NCBI GenBank assembly: GCA_030068075.1
Contig: CM057826.1
Location: 70,653,312-70,717,311 of the forward strand
DNA: 64,000 bases
Source: Paguma larvata
Lineage: Eukaryota; Chordata; Mammalia; Carnivora; Viverridae
Reading direction: 5' to 3'
The notes beneath the pieces were generated by a model that saw only the letters and a list, made by a program, of their open reading frames with translations, was not told the origin of the DNA and made no database searches. The position numbers and the translations under genes were made by a program. Positions 56,685 to 64,000 of this stretch are shown piece by piece; the stretch's first letter is position 1; the number at the start of each line of letters is the position of its first letter.

Positions 56685-56885
56685 GAAGAAAATCAAAAGA
56701 CTTTGGCCTAAGTCCCAGTGCTAGCACTTTCTAGTTTTGTGACCTTGGGCAAGTTATTTGGCCTCACTGGTTTACAATTTCCACATTTTTAAAACAGGGA
56801 TGATAATTTCTACTATTGCTGGTGTGAGGATTAAATATAGTATCCGTGTTTAAACACTCAGGAAATGATCAACTTCCATAGAAAA
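56685..56885 (+). mobile_element. MIR SINE
   Basis: GACTTTGGCCTAAGTCCCAG, CTAGCACTTTCTAGTTTTGT, GACCTTGGGCAAGTTATTTG, GCCTCACTGGTTTACAATTT, AAAACAGGGATGATAATTTC and TGTGAGGATTAAATATAGTA. One of the clearest MIR copies in the window. Confidence 0.85.
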
Positions 56886-58317
56886 GGGGAATATGGTTTT
56901 GGTTGCTTTCCTTCTTCCTTTAGCTTTCAAAACTATGAAAATCACAGTTAAACTGTAAGATATATAATAACATATACATGATATATATGAATACATAAGG
57001 GATGATTTGGGGGTTAACTTTTGTTCTTATTGCTGTTATTGTAGGTTAATAAATTAACATTGGACCTGGAGAAAACAGGAGGTCCCAGAAATAAGCAAAT
57101 TAACAATGCCAGCTCACTGCATTTACTATTCGCCATGACAGAGGGATGCACAGGACTGTATAGGATATGGCAAAACATTAAGAGATTTGGGCTGGGACAA
57201 TGATGGGAAAAGGGGCAAGAAATGAGAAGACTGGAGAAGTAGTTAGGTCCAGAATCACTTTATAAAACTCACTCTTGTTTTGATCAATTTTATATGCTAA
57301 TTTTTAGGATGCAAAAATATTTGAAATACCTTTCTCTTCTGCATTCTCCAATGATCATGATGCCATTAGGAGGAACTTAAATATGTTTACTTAATGCATC
57401 TCTGAAAAAGCTAGTATGACATAAGATAGTTTGTAGGAAGACATCTTCAATATACTCATATCTTCAAATTTTGCAATTCCTTGCTTTACATAGTGAGCAC
57501 TATTGTTTGGTATACCTACTGCTTTCTTACTAGTCCAACTGAAATAAAGATTTTATTGTTTTGCTGACCTGATTGAAAACAGATGTACATATCCAACTTC
57601 TGGTGGATGCAAAGCATTGATATGATCATTGTAACCATTTCCCACCATAAAAATATGCAAGTCCACATGTACATTTTAATTTACATAAAATTTCCAAGTG
57701 TTTTGTGTATGCGGCATATAGGAGGTACACCTTATTGTGTTTTCTTTCAATTCGTGGATTAGTTTACCATTTAATCACTTGAAACTGTTTTCTTAATTTA
57801 TTTTACTCACTGTTTTTCAGGGCTCCTACCTGACTTCTCTGAAACCATGAGGCTATTTCTGTACACCACACAATCCCAAGTCTTTATCAGTGACCATCTC
57901 TTCCCTCCATGTGACTGATCTAAGCACCCCAGGTTCCAAGCCCAGTGAGAGTTAAAACTCCCAAATGAGGTCAGGACGGGAAAAGAACCCCCAACCTCTT
58001 TACTATGGCTCTTTACTTCTGAGGCACCTAAAAACTGCATGTTGTTTAGATAGGATCCTCCTCATTCCCTTGGTCCCATGGGTCCAGATTTTCATATGAC
58101 CTGGAAGTTTGCTCTATCTGCAGGGTGATCTGAGTGTGCTAATTATGGATGTCATGTAGCTGGGATCCTGTGGTCCACCCTAAGGGCTAAACCAGGTCCC
58201 TGACAAATTAGCATCTTTCAATTAGAACAATTCTGCAAATATACACAGCTGCCCTGCTTACACATGCCGGGAGAAATTTGAACTCTCCTTTGTTTCATTT
58301 TTTACCTTGCTCTAGGG
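56886..58317. other. Unassigned intergenic DNA
   Basis: No gene or repeat family recognised. The stretch 57790-58260 is less AT-rich, with a 77-codon minus frame (57807-58040) of no recognised similarity. Confidence 0.4.
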
Positions 58318-58430
58318 CAGAGGTCAGAAAAATTTTCCTGTACATGATCAGATAGTAAATATTTTAGGTCTTGTAAGCCAATTGTCTCTGTTACAAGCAT
58401 TCGAACCTGCTGTTGCACAAAATCACCCAA
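58318..58430 (+). mobile_element. hAT-Charlie-type DNA transposon fossil
   Basis: CAGAGGTCAGAAAAATTTTC, CTGTACATGATCAGATAGTA, AATATTTTAGGTCTTGTAAG, CCAATTGTCTCTGTTACAAG and GAACCTGCTGTTGCACAAAA. This matches the recalled mammalian hAT element starting GGTCAGCAAACTTTTTCTGT, with GGGCCAGATAGTAAATATTT and GGCCATACGGTCTCTGT. Only the 5' portion remains. A small (AAAC)n array follows at 58434-58460. Confidence 0.62.
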
Positions 58431-58461
58431 AGACCAAACAAACAGACAAACAAACAAACCT

Positions 58462-58550
58462 AAATGAGAATGCCAGCAACTTGTCCAAGACCTTATAAGT
58501 AGTGAGTGACAAGATGGGTTTAGAACCTACAGTTAATTAATGGAAATTTT
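58462..58550 (-). mobile_element. MIR fragment
   Basis: CAGCAACTTGTCCAAGACCT, TATAAGTAGTGAGTGACAAG and ATGGGTTTAGAACCTACAGT correspond to reverse-strand MIR (ACTTGCCCAAGGTCACACAG, CTAGTAAGTGGCAGAG, ATTCGAACCCAGG). Confidence 0.6.
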
Positions 58551-58559
58551 CCCACAATT

Positions 58560-58672
58560 ATTTTGCTCAACATACAAGTATTGAGGGCCTACTTGAGCTG
58601 AGACCTATTCTGGACACAGATAAACCAGCATGAAAATGCTTACTCTCAAATCATTTATGATTTAATAAAAAC
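58560..58672 (-). mobile_element. LINE-2-type 3' fragment
   Basis: CTCAACATACAAGTATTGAG, GGCCTACTTGAGCTGAGACC, TATTCTGGACACAGATAAAC, CAGCATGAAAATGCTTACTC and TCAAATCATTTATGATTTAA follow the common ATTTATTGAGCACCTACTAT, GGGATACAAAGATGAATAAG, CAAGGAGCTCACAGTCTAGT layout. Confidence 0.6.
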
Positions 58673-61544
58673 TCCTTCATGTACTTAAAATTATACTCAA
58701 AAGCTTGAAATTAAAGTCTTGTCTTTTTTCAACCGTCATCCAAATCTCCATAGGCAGCCTCTTTCACCAACTTTTGTTTTAGGCCTTCTGTTAGTTACCT
58801 GCATAACTCTGACACTATGTCTACACCGCTTCATAACTGTCAAAAGTATGCGCCACTCCTTTCCTGAAGATGAAGATATGGTGCCCCTTTCTATTTCTTG
58901 TTCTTCTTTCAGCTTAATTCCCCATTCCAAGCTTTTTTGATGAACTTTTTACAGAAGCAAAAATAAAATCTTATGTATTTACATTTTTCTCTGCAATGGT
59001 AGTTGCACGTTTTATGTTTTGTAATCAGCTGATTTTAAATGTTGAAAACTACATAAACAAAATATATCATTTTAACTATGTAACTACTGCTTGGTGTAAG
59101 TTCAGCTACTATTCTATCATTTGTTTTCTCTATAGGAGTAACATAAAGTTCAACTGGGTTCTCATTTCTTATATAGCATGAGTAGTCTTTTAATTTAGTA
59201 GTTATATATAGACTGAGGCAATATAATACAGTAGTCTTCTGAATATGCAACTTGAATTGAATGGATTGTCTTAATATGTAAATGTGCAATACGTCAATAT
59301 TTATGTATATTGCTGAAACTTAACAAGAAACATTTTAGAATGGGTTTGCATGCTGCCTGAAGAGTTATAGGCATAAGCAATACAGGGACAAACTTGGGAC
59401 CTATAAAACCTCTACTTCTAAACTCTTACTTCTCATCATTTGCATAACATATTTTCATTGTGTGAACATATTAGGAATAAAAAAAAAAACAGCCAGGGAT
59501 ATCATTCACTTTTCTTCACAATTTAGAAACAGATTTTCGTTTTCAAAAGCAAAGAAGATAACAGTTATGACCTGTCTTAAGTCAAACAAAGTTTTTTCAT
59601 TATTTCAAGATCTATTAATGAAAATAGATAAAATAGGCCTATTTTCTAAGTGATTGCTTGTAGAAATGACCCTAACCAAGGTTTGTTGTTGTTTTATTTC
59701 ATTTTTGTTTTTGAGAAGTCTATTCTTAGTCTAATTGGGAGAAGTCATATTCACCTTCACATATGATGAAGGATAAGATACTTCTGAAGCCAGGGTGATT
59801 ATCTTCCTAGCATTTTCTGTCTTGTCTGGAATAATAGGGTAGCCTTCTGTTTTAAAGAATAAATGACAATTACACATCTCCACCTACTAGGAAAACATCA
59901 TATTAACTTCATGATTTTTTAAAATTGTTTTCCATATGAGATATTACTGATAAATTACTTTATGATATATCTACTCTATCATCTGCAAGCATTATCATGG
60001 TTGAAATTTGAAATAGATCTATGAAGAAGACTTTCCTTAACAACATTTAATTTTATACTTATGCACAATTACCATGAAAGCTGTATTTTTTAAAATGAGC
60101 AAGTGTTCAGGTCAATATCTACTAGCTATCTGATAATTTTTCTAGTTCGGTTAAGAAACATTGTCTTTATATATGCATTTATATATTAACTCATAAAATG
60201 ATGTTCTATAAAAATTCAGTTTCCAATATTTGGGGAGAAGTTACATTTATCTAAGTATTATTTTTTGATCTCTAAATGCTTTCTCTAATAATACTTTTCA
60301 TTACACATCTTTGAGGAAGTCTTTGTTGTTTTTAATATCCACAAATATTATTACTATCATGTCATCTTGAAAATATGAGGAAATATTTTTTAAAAAAGAG
60401 CTTGAAAATATGTTAGTGCCAAGGAGATTTTTCAGAAATAGAACGACAGCCCAAGTCTTGACTTTTCATTTACTATTATCAATTATCTTCAAGCCCACGA
60501 AGCGTATACCAAATAGAGGGAAGAGAAGGATCCACTGCTGCCTTTTTATTCCTAGTCTAATATACTTTTTTCAAAATAGTTCTGAGATGGGCCTGCTAAG
60601 CATTTTGGTAAAAGTCCTAAAAGGAATCATTATAAAAAATGCATGGTACTGCATGATTAAATGACTTTGACATTTAGCACAGCATGATCAGGTTTTAATA
60701 AAAGGGGCATGTGCCTACAAGATCTTGCAAAGTCTTGAAAAGAGGTAAATAATCTACAGACACTTGCCTTTTTAAAATGATTATGGGAAACTAAGCCTCA
60801 GGAGACAGGTGAGTTGTAATAAACAAAAGCAGCCAACCTTTCATATACCTGTTTGTATTGAAGTTGATGTGCAATTACTTAGCATTTCTTTTTAACAAAA
60901 AGTTGCATGCATTTTTCCCTAAAGAAAGATATTAAAATGCCAATACCTTAGTATGCACATATAATACTCCCCAGAAAATATTGAGAAAATCAGTAAAGAA
61001 ATCAATACCAGTCTGGAGTCTGCAAGAGTTGCAAAATACATTGATGGCTTCCCTTTCATGTGTTTTGGAAAATTGATTACAATTGCCTGATTACTGATTC
61101 TTAGAATTTCATTTAGAACTTTTTCTTTCTTTCTTCCTTTCCTTAAGACTCAGCAGGGACATGATATGGTGAATTAAAATCCAGAGAGTGTTTTTTTTTA
61201 ATAGTATTTTTCCTTAAGAAGGAAAAACAGTATTTTCACTGACTTATTAGTAAGTAAGATATCAAAAGAGAAAAACATCACAATGAAAGTTTGGTATTAT
61301 CAACATCAGGTAAAAAGAATGCTATGTGGAACAAAATGAACAAAATTAAATATATACTAAGGCTCTCAGAACTTTTAGCAAAAAAAAAAAAAAAAAGAAA
61401 AAAGAAACAAAAACAAAAAACCCACAATAATATTTCTAGTGTCATTTGTAACACTTTAGTTCCAAACTATGAACTCCTGTAGATACTTAATTTTGCAAGT
61501 TCAAAAATAAACCTTCTTTACTCTATTTATTCTTCCACTTGTTC
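58673..61544. other. Unassigned intergenic DNA
   Basis: AT-rich with no recognised gene or repeat family. An A17 run lies at 61380-61396, followed by A-rich sequence. Small frames at 58719-58940, 59035-59289 and 60410-60664 resemble no known protein. Confidence 0.4.
61380..61430. repeat. A-rich tract
   Basis: Seventeen A followed by AAAC/AAAG-type sequence. It could be the tail of an unrecognised retrocopy. No parent or target duplication seen. Confidence 0.75.
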
Positions 61545-62560
61545 TATCTGTTGCTCTCCTTTACAACACAACTTAATTTACTGAAAGTGTTTTCAATACT
61601 TAAGATCTTGTTTTCTAGCTTCTCTCCTTCATTCTCTGAAACCCACCCCTGTCTTTTATCCCTACCATTCTATGGAAACTACTCTTGACAAGATCCTTGA
61701 TGACTTCTGGTTCGCTAAAACCAATGGCCATTTTTAGTTCTCATCTTGTAACATCTCAGTATCATCAATCATGTGCCTGAGTTGGCCAATTCTCCCCTTT
61801 GATAGATTTATTCTAACATATCTCCTTGCTTTCCATCATGCTCTTATTTGAACTGCCACCTTCATTACCCACCGTGCATATCAACACATCAAAAAAGTTT
61901 TTAAAACACAAGTCAGTTCATGTCACTGCTCTGTTCAAAAGCCCACACTGGCTATGTATATCACTCAAAGTAAAAACTACATCTCTCACTGTTCTACAAG
62001 TCTCTTTATAATTTGTTTCCATTAACTCTGTGACTGTCTCCCCTATCCTATTTCTCCTTTTACTCAGTTCACTCCAACCTCCCTAGTCTTTTTTTTTTTA
62101 ATTAAAAAAATTATTTTGTCTCTCAAAAACTCCCTAAATATTTTCATTTTAAGGTCTTAGCTTTGGATTTTCCTTTTGTCTCTCCCTTAGATATCCTATT
62201 TGGCCAATTCCTCCATGCCTTCAAGTTTTTGCTTACATTCCTCCTTTTCAAAGATCTTTCTGACATCAGTTCTTTTCATACTGAAAGTGCCCATCTTCCC
62301 ATTACTCACAGGAACTCCTGATTCCTTTAACCTCTCTCTCTCTCTCTCTCTCTCCTATAGTACTTCCTAAAGTAGTGTATAATATACTTAGTTTTATATT
62401 TTTTAGTTGGTCTTCTTTCTTGTCTCTCTCTCCTAAAATGTAAACTCTATAAAGAAAAGGAATGTTTTTCTTGTATTTATTGAGGTGCCCCAAACATAAT
62501 AAGACAATACCTTTCACACTGGTGGAACTCAATAATTATTGAAGGAATAAGTAAATGACT
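61545..62560 (+). mobile_element. LINE-2, about 1 kb 3' portion
   Basis: A long L2 with landmarks in order: TATGGAAACTACTCTTGACA, AGATCCTTGATGACTTCTGG, AAACCAATGGCCATTTTTAG, CATGTCACTGCTCTGTTCAA, AAGCCCACACTGGCTATGTA, TCAGTTCACTCCAACCTCCC, CTTCAAGTTTTTGCTTACAT, AAAATGTAAACTCTATAAAG, GGTGGAACTCAATAATTATT and GAAGGAATAAGTAAATGAC. These recall CAAGGTCACCAATGACCTCC, GTCACTCCCCTGCTCAAAAC and the L2 CTCAATAAATA terminus. A (CT)n array interrupts it at 62331-62354. No reading frame survives. Confidence 0.7.
62331..62354. repeat. (CT)12 microsatellite
   Basis: Twelve uninterrupted CT units inside the L2. Confidence 0.93.
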
Positions 62561-62639
62561 TTAGAGAATTTAAAAAATTAAGTTAATAAAAATATAATGA
62601 TAATAAATTAAGGAAAACAATGTCATTTCCTTTCCTGTT

Positions 62640-62815
62640 ATTTTATTTGCTCTCTGCTAGAGTTCAAATAAAACACACATATACCATATATCATCACTTT
62701 CCTTAAACATCATCCTCACTAGGCTATGAAATCTTTGAGGCCAAGTCCTATTCTGATTCATCTTTTATACAATGCCTGGCAGCACAGTATCTAGTACATA
62801 ATAGAAACTTAAAAA
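62640..62815 (+). mobile_element. Second LINE-2 3' end
   Basis: CATCCTCACTAGGCTATGAA, ATCTTTGAGGCCAAGTCCTA, TTCATCTTTTATACAATGCC, TGGCAGCACAGTATCTAGTA and CATAATAGAAACTTAAAAA repeat the L2 3' module (TAAGCTCCATGAGGGCAGGG, a CTGTATCCCC-type segment, CAGTGCCTGGCACATAGTAG) directly after the previous L2 terminus. Confidence 0.6.
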
Positions 62816-62869
62816 TTAAGGACATCAAAAACAGAAGAGACAAAATAAAAAAATAAATTGGACATTAAA

Positions 62870-63775
62870 ATTTAAAACGCTCATGGTACATATCAAGAAA
62901 AAGAAAAGACAAGACACAGAATGTAGAAAATATTGGCAACTCACATATCTGATAAAGGACTGATATCTAGACTAGATAAAGAACTCTTACAATTCAGTAG
63001 TAAAAAGAAAATAATCCAATTAAAAATGTATGAAGGATTTAAAAAGAAATTTCTTACAAAAATATATGCAAATAGCCAAGAAGTACATGAAAAGATGTGA
63101 TACTTTAGTGAAGGTATACCTTAGTGAGGATGTGGAGAAACTGGAATGAGAAGTTGTGCCGTTGTTTTGCAGTCCATCAAATTGACAGTCCCTCAGCATG
63201 TTAAACATAATCACCAAATCTCCAAGATAGTCCTCTCTTACATATATACCCAAGAAAATTAAAAAAAAAAAAAACATGTGTCCACACAAAAACTTGTATA
63301 CTAATGTTCATAGTCATATTATTCATAATAGTCAAAAAATTAGAACAATACAAATGTATCACATGATGAGTGGATATATAAAATGTCATTTATTATTTGG
63401 CATCAAAAAGGAATGAAGTCCTGATACAGACTACAACACAGATGAATTGCAAAAATATTATGCTAAATGAAAGTACCCAGTCCATGAAGATGACATGTTA
63501 CTTGATTCCACTTATATGACATGTCCAGAAAAAACAAATCTACAGAGATGAAAAGTGGTAAAATGGAGTTGGGTAAGGAATGAGTTGGAGTGGAGAATGG
63601 ATGATATTGGTTATGAGAACTCTTACAAGTCAGTAGTAAAAAGGATGATAAAAATGTTCTAAACAGATTTTGCCAATGGTTGAACAACTTGTGAGTATAC
63701 TAAAAATATTGAATTGCACACTTTAAATGAGTCAGTTTGGTAGTATATGAATTAATCTAAATAAATATGTAAAGA
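62870..63775 (+). mobile_element. Old L1 3' portion (L1M-type)
   Basis: AACTCACATATCTGATAAAG, GACTGATATCTAGACTAGAT, AAGAACTCTTACAATTCAGT, GTGAGGATGTGGAGAAACTG, ACTAATGTTCATAGTCATAT, TATTCATAATAGTCAAAAAA, GATGAGTGGATATATAAAAT, GAATTGCAAAAATATTATGC, TATGACATGTCCAGAAAAAA, TTGAATTGCACACTTTAAAT and GAGTCAGTTTGGTAGTATAT. This is an end-to-end match in order to the older mammalian L1 ORF2 tail and 3' UTR. Many stops and frameshifts; non-functional. A phrase near 62980-63005 (AGAACTCTTACAATTCAGTA) recurs at 63616-63640 with small changes. Confidence 0.82.
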
Positions 63776-64000
63776 TAACTATAAAATAATAAATGGACAG
63801 CAAAGTCATAACATAATCTTGCAATGACAACCCAGTTTAATGTAAAGGTGAAAGTTGACAATTTACTTGTAAATTTGGACAGGGGAGAGTCAACTATAGT
63901 CTTCAGACACTAGTCTTTATATTTATGTCCTTTACTATATATCACTGTAGTTATTTGTGTAGGAAATGGACAGAGAAATGAAGTCTGTGTGATTTTCCTT

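Noticed and set aside
58719..58940. 73-codon plus frame with a hydrophobic stretch (LGLLLVTCITLTLCL)
   Set aside because: A single hydrophobic run in a short frame, with an overlapping minus frame and no family similarity or gene context.

Overview
The window is nuclear DNA from a carnivore, almost certainly a cat-family (Felidae) genome. The main evidence is eighteen copies of the tRNA-Lys-derived carnivore SINE, in both orientations. Most carry the felid-type body: a tRNA-like head around CACCTGGGTGGCTCAGT, a CAGAGCC/GCCTGCTT middle, a CT-rich region and an AAATAAA tail. No Alu, B1 or B2 elements are seen. The composition is AT-rich, with no CpG-island-like stretch and many microsatellites, as expected of a gene-poor mammalian intergenic or deep intronic region.

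No protein-coding exon, tRNA, rRNA or other RNA gene can be supported. All open frames are short (at most about 123 codons). Most fall in repeats or low-complexity AT-rich DNA, and none shows a recognisable host protein. The only recognisable protein-coding remnants belong to a dead L1 retrotransposon on the minus strand at 40.2-42.55 kb. Its reverse-transcriptase FADD motif and C-terminal cysteine-rich region can be read.

Layout. 0-9 kb: two SINEs, a MER5A-like hAT fossil, a further SINE and MIR/L2 fossils. 9.3-9.9 kb: an old MaLR-type LTR. 12.6-14.7 kb: a SINE, an L2, a solo endogenous-retrovirus LTR (LTR-A, minus strand) with a perfect 6-bp target duplication, and another SINE. 15-22 kb: mostly unassigned. 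22-25.6 kb: an old L1 on the minus strand, split by two SINEs, within a cluster of five SINEs. 26-34 kb: a GT microsatellite, two SINE fragments with an (AGAAG)n array, and unassigned DNA. 34.1-35.9 kb: a MaLR-like LTR followed by two related old LTR-like units in tandem. 40.2-42.55 kb: a 5'-truncated carnivore L1 with its own SINE insertion and a 13-bp target duplication. 42.75-44.36 kb: a MaLR-type LTR split by a second solo LTR (LTR-B, plus strand, about 1.28 kb) of the same family as LTR-A. 44.7-50 kb: four SINEs and an old L1. 53.2 kb: the 3' end of a carnivore L1. 54.3-56.9 kb: a dense mosaic of MIR/L2 fossils. 58.3-58.7 kb: a hAT fossil plus MIR/L2. 61.5-63.8 kb: a long L2 followed by an old L1 3' end.

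The window contains no operon or pathway. Its interest lies in the nested transposon stratigraphy, in the pair of related but structurally different ERV LTRs 29 kb apart in opposite orientations, in microsatellites that seem to have grown inside SINEs, and in several complex non-repeat stretches that could be conserved regulatory elements. Family names for the oldest repeats come from recalled consensus sequences and have not been checked by a database search.
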